This document shows, one piece after another, positions 1 to 5,783 of a DNA stretch of 5,783 nucleotides (positions are counted from its first letter, which is position 1; every line of letters begins with the position of its first letter). A model generated the notes under the pieces. The model made no database searches. It was not told where the DNA came from and saw nothing but the letters and a program-made list of their open reading frames with translations. Source of the stretch: Euryarchaeota archaeon UBA121 (GTDB lineage Archaea > Thermoplasmatota > Poseidoniia > Poseidoniales > Thalassarchaeaceae); the NCBI GenBank assembly GCA_002499865.1, contig DANL01000069.1, positions 1 to 5,783 on the forward strand. Direction: 5' to 3'. The position numbers were made by a program, and so were the translations under genes.

Positions 1-37
1 ATAAACGTGAAAAAGGTCGAATAACCCTCTGATTCAC
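1..37 (-). CDS. Possible start of a further operon gene, cut by the window edge
   Basis: A GTG codon three bases after the oxidase stop opens a frame with no stop before the left edge, giving about 12 codons that would read MNQRVIRPFSRL. The close spacing matches the rest of the operon. The ribosome-binding site is weak (only TGAG close upstream), and 12 codons open by chance is common. No family can be assigned. A ferrochelatase or another late heme gene would make sense by context, but nothing in the sequence shows this. Confidence 0.2.
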   Translation of the reverse strand, partial: MNQRVIRPFSRL

Positions 38-40
38 TAC

Positions 41-1303
41 TCAGAACATCTCTGAGATTCTCTCGGATTCATCAACAACGTGTACTACTGATACACCACT
101 TCCGCCCCATCCGGTAATTGAATAATCCAAATCTACAGTAGAGATTCTCTTCATGTATCCTGGTTCGTATGCAGGAATTGATCTATCGCCTATTTTTTCA
201 AACATAACGGGGGCTACATCTACAAATTTTTCCATTAGGCACTCAATTATTTCTTGCTCATCCCCGCTCCATCGGGAAATTGGTACCATCAATCGGAATA
301 GCCTATGGCCATCAGGGGCCCTCCTCCCTACATGAACGTCGCTTTCATGTAATATTCCACTAAATACCATATCGGGTTCAGGAAAAAGAGTCCCATATCC
401 GATAGGGACTTCTACAACATCCTCCTCTTTGTAGCCGACAACAAATACGGATACCTCGGAATCTGCATTTTTCTGTAAAACCCCCGGGGCCGACCAAATT
501 ATTGATTCGGTCTTTACTCCGAATTTTTCAGATATCTCTGTCAAGCTTTCACAGTTCGACCCAAGAATGACAGTAACATTAGGCATGTCCGCAAGCTCTT
601 GACCCAATTTATCGATCAATTCGCGCATTCCTTCATTGAATGATCCAAAGGAACCTTTTTCTGGCTCAAATAAAGGAAATGTACGCCTAATTTTTTTTGC
701 CAATCTCATTGAACCCAGATTTGGGCTCTCACCAAATTTAGTAAAAGAGGGAAATAGAAAATCAGCATCTACACTCTCCGAGTATTGATTGACGATTCCC
801 AGAGTCATTGCATCGGCAAATGACTTATTTGGTATTATTTCAGAAACTGACAAACCTCCCTTTTTTGATTTAATTAATGATTTTAAAACTTTAATTGGTC
901 CCATCTTGAAGATAATCTTCCAACTCAATTTGATGTACTTCCCATCCAAGAATATCCACCTATCTTTGGCCTCCCTTTTTGACCCCTGAAAGCTTCCTCC
1001 AAGATTTAGGTCATTCACTAGCCTCCAGAATGCTGGATGAGGACGAACTGAACTTACAGCAATATCGCAAAGCCAATCCCCACTTCTCCATGTATCTATT
1101 ACTCCTCCCAGACGATCCCCCTTCTCAAGGATAACAATCTTCCTTCTAGGATTTTTTTTTGCTATACGGAAACCAGTTACCATTCCGGATAAACCGCCAC
1201 CAACAATCACGCTGGTATCACCTTCTATGATAGAGGGATGTACAAGAAGTGGCCTCCTAAGCTCTTGACCATGTTTCACCCAATCTTCAGTATTGTACTC
1301 CAC
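41..1303 (-). CDS. hemY: Protoporphyrinogen oxidase, HemY-type FAD flavoprotein
   Basis: This probable flavoenzyme oxidises protoporphyrinogen IX to protoporphyrin IX with O2. From the chosen GTG it has 420 residues, slightly short for HemY (commonly about 450-480). A Rossmann FAD-binding motif VIVGGGLSG lies at about 32-40, followed by VILEKGDRLGG (about 57-67), where Glu60 should bind the FAD ribose. The middle holds GSFGSFNEGMREL (about 217-229), resembling the 'gs..f.gGm..L' stretch of the family, and the end has a ITGWGGSGVSVV segment in the position of the C-terminal FAD contact. The rest is divergent, so family membership (FAD amine oxidase/PPO) is firmer than the exact substrate, which rests on following hemF in the operon; a coproporphyrinogen-oxidising HemY/CgoX role is the alternative. 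The start is uncertain: TTG at 1325-1327 (overlapping hemF), GTG at 1301-1303 (GGGG eight bases upstream, my choice) or GTG at 1208-1210 (excellent AAGGTGAT site). Confidence 0.85.
   Translation of the reverse strand: MEYNTEDWVKHGQELRRPLLVHPSIIEGDTSVIVGGGLSGMVTGFRIAKKNPRRKIVILEKGDRLGGVIDTWRSGDWLCDIAVSSVRPHPAFWRLVNDLNLGGSFQGSKREAKDRWIFLDGKYIKLSWKIIFKMGPIKVLKSLIKSKKGGLSVSEIIPNKSFADAMTLGIVNQYSESVDADFLFPSFTKFGESPNLGSMRLAKKIRRTFPLFEPEKGSFGSFNEGMRELIDKLGQELADMPNVTVILGSNCESLTEISEKFGVKTESIIWSAPGVLQKNADSEVSVFVVGYKEEDVVEVPIGYGTLFPEPDMVFSGILHESDVHVGRRAPDGHRLFRLMVPISRWSGDEQEIIECLMEKFVDVAPVMFEKIGDRSIPAYEPGYMKRISTVDLDYSITGWGGSGVSVVHVVDESERISEMF
1217..1224 (-). promoter_or_regulatory. Strong Shine-Dalgarno-like sequence inside the oxidase 5' region
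   Basis: AAGGTGAT contains a full GGTGAT core and ends six bases before an in-frame GTG at 1208-1210. It encodes Glu-Gly-Asp in the frame and may be coincidental, or may mark a true or second start that would give a 389-residue protein beginning directly at the Rossmann GGG motif. Confidence 0.35.
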
Positions 1304-1311
1304 TGGCAATA

Positions 1312-1315
1312 CCCC
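1312..1315 (-). promoter_or_regulatory. Candidate ribosome-binding site for the oxidase gene at GTG 1303
   Basis: GGGG, just past the hemF TAA stop, lies eight bases before GTG 1301-1303. Its G-run resembles the sites before hemE and hemF, which is why I favour this start, although the AT context after it differs (GGGGTA). Confidence 0.35.
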
Positions 1316-1317
1316 GT

Positions 1318-2223
1318 TTATATCCAATCCTTGGGAAACCTGAGGGCCTGTAACATCTCTTCCTCGGAAGAACCAACATCGGGCTCATGGCAGTATTCCC
1401 AGCTGGCTGTTTCAGGTAGAGACATAAGGATACTCTCTATTCTTCCGTTCGTAGTGAGTCCGAACTTTGTTCCTCTATCGTAGACAAGATTGAATTCCAC
1501 GTATCTGCCCCTTCTTATCCTCTGCCAATGCTTATTTTCAGAATTAAAATCCATATCCTTTCGTCGTCTGATTATCGGCAGGTAAGAATCAATGAAGCCC
1601 TCTGCACACTCTTCCACGAAAGTGTAGCAGGTTTCTTTGTCTATTTTATCCAAGCCATCAAAGAATATCCCGCCGATTCCCCTGTGTTCATTCCGGTGAT
1701 TTATGAAAAAGTACTCATCGCAATTCTGTTTAAACTCATCATAATCCGCCACTGGGTGTCTATCACAGATATCCTTGTAAGTTCTGTGAAAGTGACTCGA
1801 ATCTTCCGTGAAAAGATAGGACGGAGTAAGATCTGCCCCTCCTCCAAACCACCAGCTTCCCGGAGTCGCACCATCTCCCCTTTCGAAGTATCTGTAATTA
1901 GCATGTACTGTTGGAGCCATTGGATTTATAGGATGAAGCACAAGACTTATTCCGGTCGCAAAAAATTCCCTTTCCTTTCCACTTGGTATCTTTCCCCCTG
2001 CCAGATTACTTGCCGCTTCCTCACTCAGCGTGCCATAAACCTCGCTGATATTAACACCAGCTTTCTCGAAGACTATACCTCCGGAGAATACCCTACTCCT
2101 TCCTCCTCCGCCCTCGGCCCTCTTCCATTTGTCCTCTCTGTATTCTGATTCGTCAAGGACTTGTATCATCTCACATATTTCCTCTTGGATTCTACGAATC
2201 ATTGACACCATTTTCTCTTTCAT
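1318..2223 (-). CDS. hemF: Oxygen-dependent coproporphyrinogen-III oxidase
   Basis: HemF uses O2 to decarboxylate two propionates of coproporphyrinogen III to vinyls, giving protoporphyrinogen IX. The chosen ATG gives 301 residues, the normal bacterial-type length. Landmarks: GGGGRSRV (38-45), FEKAGVN (52-58), ANYRYFER (108-115), SWWFGGGADLTPSYL (123-137), the signature block from Lys165 to Asp189 containing HRNEHRGIGGIFFD, GRYVEFNLVYDRGTKFG (239-255), ESILMSLP (263-270) and the typical C-terminal FPKDWI. The signature normally starts K-x-W-C; here it is K-Q-N-C, a Trp to Asn change. The start at 2221-2223 overlaps the hemE stop (ATGA) and has GGGGAT five bases upstream; an in-frame ATG at 2236-2238 would add MRGYT but would place that ribosome site inside the gene. 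Being O2-dependent, it implies an aerobic or microaerobic lifestyle. Confidence 0.97.
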   Translation of the reverse strand: MKEKMVSMIRRIQEEICEMIQVLDESEYREDKWKRAEGGGGRSRVFSGGIVFEKAGVNISEVYGTLSEEAASNLAGGKIPSGKEREFFATGISLVLHPINPMAPTVHANYRYFERGDGATPGSWWFGGGADLTPSYLFTEDSSHFHRTYKDICDRHPVADYDEFKQNCDEYFFINHRNEHRGIGGIFFDGLDKIDKETCYTFVEECAEGFIDSYLPIIRRRKDMDFNSENKHWQRIRRGRYVEFNLVYDRGTKFGLTTNGRIESILMSLPETASWEYCHEPDVGSSEEEMLQALRFPKDWI

Positions 2224-3257
2224 GGTATATCCCCGCATACAGTCCTGATTACGGCCTCAACACAATCAATCCTTGCGCTAGGAGCAAAACCGTGACCCAG
2301 ATTGAAGATATGCCCGGGTTTTCCTCCTGCCTCCTCGAGGACCCTAGCCGTAGCTTGCTTTGCTACATCTGTAGAGCCATGCAATTTAGACGGGTCAAGA
2401 TTACCTTGGAAGGCCATCATTCCTCCATAATTTTCACGATTATACCGCATATTATCTCTCCAATCTAAGGAGAGTCCTTGTATGTCCATATCTCTAATCT
2501 GGCTATGCAAATGACCCGACCCTTTGGCATAGTGTATTAGAGGGACAAACTTTTTTGATTTTTCTCTGAAGACTTGTATAGCTCTTTCTGTAGCTATTTG
2601 AGATAGATTCCTGTAATCCTCACTGGAAAGCAATCCAGCCCATGTATCAAAAATTTGGACAACATCAGCACCTCCTGAATTTACCTGATCCGCGAGCAAG
2701 TCCCCGACAATTCCCCCCATTTTCATAAGGAGCCTCTTTGAGTCCTCAGGGTTTGATGAAACTAAGGCTCTAGCATTATTGAAATCCTTGTCTCCAGTTC
2801 CTCCTGAAAGGAGATACATGGATATTGTCCAAGGTGAGCCAACAAAACCTATTTTCGCCTTTTCATCGCCTATTTCTTCCCCGATAGCCTTGAGTCCGTT
2901 GGCGGCCCAAGGAGCATGTTTTCTGGCGTTAAATGATGTCCAACCATCCATATCATCGAATTTGAATGGATCGATACGGATCCCTCCGCCATATTCTACC
3001 TCATATCCTAAGCTTGGCAACGGTGTGAGAATATCACTGAAAACAATCGCCGAGTCAATCTGCTTGTACCTGGCCAACGGTTGTAATGAGATTTTTGAGC
3101 ATAAATAAGAATCTTTACATCTCTCCCAAAAGGAGTGGGATTTAGCGATTTCTCTGTACTCAGGAAGATGTCTTCCAGCCTGCCTCATAAACCATATTGG
3201 TACCCTATCGACCTCCTGGAGAGACAGAGCTGCGTTCATTCTCTCTAGTCCATTCAT
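2220..3257 (-). CDS. hemE: Uroporphyrinogen decarboxylase
   Basis: HemE removes the four acetate carboxyls of uroporphyrinogen III to give coproporphyrinogen III in the cytosol, without a cofactor. The 345-residue protein is full length. The substrate-binding signature WFMRQAGRHLPEYR (22-35) supplies Arg25 and Arg29; Asp75 in IVFSDILTPL is the pyrrole-nitrogen-binding aspartate; SPWTISMYL (141-149) carries Tyr148; QIFDTWAG (201-208) has Thr205 where some homologues have Ser; QGNLDP (284-289) and NLGHG with His322 close the active site. After NLGHG the common 'P.TPPE.V' tail reads FAPSARIDCVEAV, a mild departure. The ATG start overlaps the hemL stop as ATGA and sits five bases after GGGGGAT. 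The 3' end overlaps hemF in the same way. HemE commits the pathway away from siroheme and cobalamin, so together with hemF it marks a protoporphyrin or coproporphyrin route to heme. Confidence 0.97.
   Translation of the reverse strand: MNGLERMNAALSLQEVDRVPIWFMRQAGRHLPEYREIAKSHSFWERCKDSYLCSKISLQPLARYKQIDSAIVFSDILTPLPSLGYEVEYGGGIRIDPFKFDDMDGWTSFNARKHAPWAANGLKAIGEEIGDEKAKIGFVGSPWTISMYLLSGGTGDKDFNNARALVSSNPEDSKRLLMKMGGIVGDLLADQVNSGGADVVQIFDTWAGLLSSEDYRNLSQIATERAIQVFREKSKKFVPLIHYAKGSGHLHSQIRDMDIQGLSLDWRDNMRYNRENYGGMMAFQGNLDPSKLHGSTDVAKQATARVLEEAGGKPGHIFNLGHGFAPSARIDCVEAVIRTVCGDIP
2229..2234 (-). promoter_or_regulatory. hemF ribosome-binding site GGGGAT
   Basis: GGGGAT, within the last codons of hemE, ends five bases before the ATG at 2221-2223. 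It supports that ATG over the in-frame ATG fifteen bases upstream, which would have the site inside its own reading frame. Confidence 0.55.
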
Positions 3258-4549
3258 AGAAGATCCCCCAGATCCGTCAATGCCCCGTCTAGTGCTTTAG
3301 CAAGACCGATAACATGCTCCTCATTGTGTGATGTAGAGAGGAAACCAATTTCATACGATGATGGTGCCATCATGTATCCACGTTGTAAAAGACCAAGATG
3401 CACATCCGCGTAAAGTTTAGACCCATCATCGGGGATTTCATCCGAGCGTCGGGGGAGTGTCCCAGAGCCAGGAGATAGCCAGAAAAGACTCCCTATTCTC
3501 ACTAACCTCATTGGGAATGAATGTTTTTCCAAAACAGAACCAACCTCTCGTTCTAGGAGACTCCCAAGCGCTTCTAAAAACTCATAGGCATCATCGTCAA
3601 GAAGATCAATTGTTGCAACTCCAGCGGCCATAGCAAGTGGATTTCCCGATAAGGTACCGGCCTGGTAAACAGGCCCCATCGGAGATAACACGCTCATGAT
3701 TTCTCTTGAGGCTCCGTAAGCTCCGACTGGCAAACCTCCACCAATAACCTTCCCTAATGTAGTAATATCTGGCTCTATTCCAATATACCCTGCGTATCCA
3801 CCTACAGGGAACCTGAAGCCACTTATCACCTCATCAAAAATCAACAATGACCCATGCTCGTCACATAGGCTCCTTAATTTCTCAAGAAACTCCTTCCTTT
3901 GTATTAGCAATCCATTATTTGCAGGAAGAGGCTCAATTATCACAGCTGCAATGTTCTCGCCATTATCGTTGAAAATATATTCAAGAGCACCCTCGTCATC
4001 TAGTGGCAAAACAATTGTCGTTCCAGAGGTGGCCTCTGGAATACCCGGGCTACTAGAAATTCCAAACGTCGCTAAACCACTCCCAGATTTGACCATCAGC
4101 GAGTCCACATGACCGTGATAACAACCCTCGAATTTCACTATCGCGTCTCTACCTGTGTACCCCCTAGCTAGCCTAACTGCACTCATCACAGCTTCTGTAC
4201 CAGATGAAACAAATCTAACCAAATCTATTGAGGGAAATCTTTCCTTGACTCTCTTGGCTAGCTCAATCTCACCGATATGTGGAGCTCCAAATGATGTACC
4301 ATTCGCCATTGTCTCACTTATCCTCTTGATTATTTCAGGATGTGCGTGACCGTGTACCAAAGGGCCCCATGATTGAACGAAGTCGACTAGGCTGTTTCCG
4401 TCAGCATCTTCGACTATCGCTCCTGATGCGCGATTGAAGTATATGGGGTCACCATGAACTGATTTGAATGCCCGTACAGGGGAATTAACACCTCCAACAA
4501 GATGCCTATTTGCCTCCTGATGGAGCTGACTAGAAATGCTTCTGTCCAT
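3254..4549 (-). CDS. hemL: Glutamate-1-semialdehyde 2,1-aminomutase
   Basis: HemL is a PLP enzyme that moves the amino group of glutamate-1-semialdehyde to give 5-aminolevulinate; its presence means the organism uses the C5 (glutamyl-tRNA) route. Numbering from the second ATG (431 residues): GGVNSPVRAF near 19-28 is the family N-terminal signature; SSGTEA (115-120) binds PLP phosphate; FEGCYHGH lies at 140-147; the SGSG segment (155-158) begins the gating loop; Asp239 in DEVISGF contacts the PLP ring nitrogen; Lys267 in TTLGKVIGGG is the Schiff-base lysine; and QAGTLSGNP follows at about 296-304. Length and motif order are normal. An in-frame ATG at 4553-4555 overlaps the hemB stop (TAATG), but GAGGT lies only one base before it and seven bases before the ATG at 4547-4549, so I prefer the second ATG. 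The first would add only Met-Lys. The 3' end overlaps hemE by ATGA. Confidence 0.97.
   Translation of the reverse strand: MDRSISSQLHQEANRHLVGGVNSPVRAFKSVHGDPIYFNRASGAIVEDADGNSLVDFVQSWGPLVHGHAHPEIIKRISETMANGTSFGAPHIGEIELAKRVKERFPSIDLVRFVSSGTEAVMSAVRLARGYTGRDAIVKFEGCYHGHVDSLMVKSGSGLATFGISSSPGIPEATSGTTIVLPLDDEGALEYIFNDNGENIAAVIIEPLPANNGLLIQRKEFLEKLRSLCDEHGSLLIFDEVISGFRFPVGGYAGYIGIEPDITTLGKVIGGGLPVGAYGASREIMSVLSPMGPVYQAGTLSGNPLAMAAGVATIDLLDDDAYEFLEALGSLLEREVGSVLEKHSFPMRLVRIGSLFWLSPGSGTLPRRSDEIPDDGSKLYADVHLGLLQRGYMMAPSSYEIGFLSTSHNEEHVIGLAKALDGALTDLGDLL
3263..3269 (-). promoter_or_regulatory. hemE ribosome-binding site GGGGGAT
   Basis: GGGGGAT, within the last codons of hemL, ends five bases before the hemE ATG. 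It resembles the GGTGAT core that pairs with the 16S rRNA 3' end, with one mismatch, and matches the hemF site in both sequence and spacing. Confidence 0.55.
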
Positions 4550-4554
4550 CTTCA

Positions 4555-5523
4555 TTACCTCAGTAATTTTTCAGAAAAAGCCTCTCTTGCGTGATACGTT
4601 ACGATAATGGAGGCTCCAGATCTTGCAAAGGAAGACAAGACTTCGGCAATCATCAAACCCCTGCTCTTGCTGTCTGGACAGCTTTTGTGGACCATTGAGT
4701 ATTCTCCACTCACATTGTACACGGCAACGGGCCTCAATACTTCATCTGAGACTACCTTCAGAACGTCCAGGTATGGTAATCCAGGCTTAATCATGATAAT
4801 ATCGGCTCCCTCTCTTTCGTCCTGTAATGCCTCTAGTAACGCCTCATCATAACCTGATCTTACATCCATTTGATGGCTCTTTCTATCGCCGAATTTTGGA
4901 GAAGATGAAGCAGCATCCCGAAATGGTCCATAAAATGAAGATGCATACTTTACCGAGTATGATAGAATTCCCGTTTCATGGTGCCCCATCTCTTCCAGAG
5001 CACCTCTGACCTCTCCTACCCTGTTATCCATCATATCTGATAATGAAATATAATCGACACCGGCTTCAGCATTGGAGAGTGCGATTCTTACCAATTCCCT
5101 CACTGACTTGTCATTGGCGATCTTTTCGCCTTCAAGGACTCCACAATGTCCGTGGTCAGTCCCTGTACACAAGCAGACATCAGAGAAAATTACGATTTCA
5201 TTTCCATGTCGCATTCTAAGCTCTCTGATAGCCACGTTTAGGGGGGAATCAGACTTGGAAGCCATCGTTGCAGTAGGGTCCTTCAATTCCTCATCCATTA
5301 CGTAGAATAACATGTGAGACTTCAGCCCCATGTCCATATCTCTACCAATAGTATCAACCAAAACATCGACTGATTGACGATAAATACCAGGCATATCTTT
5401 TATCTCCTCGTTCCTCAATTCTCCAGATACTACAAAATGAGGCTGTACTAAGGAAGCCTCAATATTCCTCGAATAAATCAAATCCCTTCTAGAGGGCGTG
5501 AAACGATTGATTCTTAGTCTCAT
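4555..5523 (-). CDS. hemB: Porphobilinogen synthase (5-aminolevulinate dehydratase), zinc-cysteine type
   Basis: HemB condenses two 5-aminolevulinate molecules into porphobilinogen in the cytosol and normally works as an octamer. The 322-residue product has the usual family length and is intact. The active-site zinc site is visible as CLCTGTDHGHC, giving Cys117, Cys119 and Cys127, so this is the Zn-cysteine type rather than the Asp-rich Mg type. The two substrate-binding lysines are Lys192 in SVKYASSFYGPFRDA and Lys246, the Schiff-base lysine, in MIKPGLPYLD. Further hallmarks are KFGDRKSHQMD (210-220), NVSGEYSM (270-277) and VTYHA near the C terminus. The usual DMMDGRV segment reads DMMDNRV (163-169), one substitution. 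The ATG start lies four bases after the hemD stop, and the protein begins directly at the arginine-rich RLR segment typical of HemB. The gene shares one base with hemL, so translation of the two is probably coupled. Confidence 0.97.
   Translation of the reverse strand: MRLRINRFTPSRRDLIYSRNIEASLVQPHFVVSGELRNEEIKDMPGIYRQSVDVLVDTIGRDMDMGLKSHMLFYVMDEELKDPTATMASKSDSPLNVAIRELRMRHGNEIVIFSDVCLCTGTDHGHCGVLEGEKIANDKSVRELVRIALSNAEAGVDYISLSDMMDNRVGEVRGALEEMGHHETGILSYSVKYASSFYGPFRDAASSSPKFGDRKSHQMDVRSGYDEALLEALQDEREGADIIMIKPGLPYLDVLKVVSDEVLRPVAVYNVSGEYSMVHKSCPDSKSRGLMIAEVLSSFARSGASIIVTYHAREAFSEKLLR
4557..4561 (-). promoter_or_regulatory. Ribosome-binding site deciding the hemL start
   Basis: GAGGT inside the last codons of hemB (CTG AGG TAA) is a good Shine-Dalgarno core. 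It lies one base before the first hemL ATG, too close for normal initiation, and seven bases before the second in-frame ATG, which is normal spacing. This favours the start at 4549. Confidence 0.6.
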
Positions 5524-5539
5524 TTCACTACTTCCCGTT
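5524..5539 (-). promoter_or_regulatory. hemD/hemB junction with weak ribosome-binding site
   Basis: The junction reads GGGAAGTAGTGAAATG, holding the hemD TAG stop, an adjacent TGA and the hemB ATG. GGGAAG about eight bases before the ATG is the likely Shine-Dalgarno-like site; GTGA lies too close to the ATG. No promoter-like sequence fits in the four-base gap. Confidence 0.4.
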
Positions 5540-5783
5540 GTCTCTCCACCAGAGTGTAATACTTTCTGTTACTGGGCCATCTAGAACGATTAGCTCGGTG
5601 TTGTTAAATCTCTCTATGCTTTGAATTTCTGTTTCTGTTGTTGTTCCCATGCAAATCACAGTATCCGGTACGGGTAGCTCGTTGTAATCCCAGGACCTGG
5701 CAGACGAGGGAGAGGAGATGAGTAAGACATCATTTCTTTCCATCCCATCAAACTTCACAATCTTTCTGGAATTTTGATACCCC
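5528..5783 (-). CDS. hemD: Uroporphyrinogen-III synthase, C-terminal part (5' end outside window)
   Basis: HemD closes and rearranges linear hydroxymethylbilane into uroporphyrinogen III in the cytosol, the last step shared by heme, siroheme and cobalamin synthesis. The frame is open to the right edge, so about 84 C-terminal residues are visible and the true start lies outside; an internal GTG at 5756-5758 is probably just a valine codon. Two landmarks of the second HemD domain are visible: a strand plus turn reading LLISSPSSARSW, matching the usual 'ftSpsaar' segment, and VICMGTTTETEI, matching the 'aIGptTa..l' loop, followed by a short tail with DGPVTESI. HemD sequences are very divergent, so the call rests on these motifs and on the neighbouring hemB, four bases downstream. 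The gene ends in TAG, followed directly by an out-of-use TGA. No catalytic residue can be assigned from this fragment. Confidence 0.8.
   Translation of the reverse strand, partial: GYQNSRKIVKFDGMERNDVLLISSPSSARSWDYNELPVPDTVICMGTTTETEIQSIERFNNTELIVLDGPVTESITLWWRDNGK

Noticed and set aside
7..19. A short T5 run on the minus strand as a possible terminator
   Set aside because: Five T residues without a stem-loop are too weak, and the run lies within a frame that stays open to the edge.
1232..1265. AGGAGG Shine-Dalgarno-like sequence within the oxidase 5' region
   Set aside because: It is made by two AGG arginine codons; the TTG at a suitable distance is out of frame and runs into a stop within a few codons.
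1238..1483. A plus-strand open frame spanning the hemF/oxidase junction
   Set aside because: It covers the 3' end of hemF and the 5' end of the oxidase in antisense, with unstructured composition and no start signal. It does not explain the junction.
1528..2148. A 206-codon open frame on the plus strand, antisense to hemF
   Set aside because: It lies wholly within the well-conserved hemF gene, has no ribosome-binding site that I can see, and its translation shows no family motif. Long antisense frames are a common by-product of codon bias.
2224..2238. An earlier ATG for hemF adding MRGYT
   Set aside because: The ribosome site GGGGAT lies downstream of this ATG and correctly spaced for the next one; the ATGA overlap at the later ATG also matches the hemL/hemE junction.
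2779..3108. A 109-codon open frame on the plus strand, antisense to hemE
   Set aside because: It is fully inside hemE and the translation has no recognisable motif; it is a shadow of the real gene.

Overview
The window is one dense gene cluster for tetrapyrrole (heme) biosynthesis. All six recognisable genes lie on the minus strand and read from the right edge to the left edge: the 3' end of hemD (uroporphyrinogen-III synthase), hemB (porphobilinogen synthase), hemL (glutamate-1-semialdehyde 2,1-aminomutase), hemE (uroporphyrinogen decarboxylase), hemF (oxygen-dependent coproporphyrinogen-III oxidase) and a hemY-type protoporphyrinogen oxidase. There is essentially no intergenic DNA. The hemD/hemB gap is 4 bases, hemB/hemL share one base (TAATG), hemL/hemE and hemE/hemF each share an ATGA, and the oxidase starts at or just beyond the hemF stop. 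No promoter, terminator, RNA gene, mobile element, long repeat or CRISPR array was seen, so this is the interior of a longer operon whose ends lie outside the window.

Together the genes cover C5-pathway 5-aminolevulinate formation (HemL), condensation to porphobilinogen (HemB), ring closure (HemD), and then the classical protoporphyrin branch in reaction order: uroporphyrinogen III to coproporphyrinogen III (HemE), to protoporphyrinogen IX (HemF), to protoporphyrin IX (HemY). HemA (glutamyl-tRNA reductase), HemC (hydroxymethylbilane synthase) and a ferrochelatase are needed to complete heme and are not in the window. HemA and HemC are reasonable guesses for the region upstream of hemD, and a ferrochelatase for the region downstream of the oxidase. 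Both late oxidases are the O2-using types, which points to an aerobic or microaerobic organism.

The host cannot be named from the sequence alone. The DNA is moderately AT-rich. Arginine is mostly AGA/AGG and isoleucine often ATA, starts include GTG or TTG, and the cluster is compact with G-rich ribosome-binding sites. This style would fit a small-genome marine microbe, for example a Thermoplasmata-like or Marine Group II euryarchaeon, but a bacterium is not excluded. If the host is archaeal, the HemE-HemF-HemY route is noteworthy, because most archaea are known to make heme by the siroheme-dependent Ahb route.

The main uncertainties are the start of the oxidase (three credible candidates), the start of hemL (second ATG favoured by ribosome-binding-site spacing), and whether the last 37 bases at the left edge begin another gene. 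The enzymes are standard families. I found no convincing evidence of a previously undescribed system.
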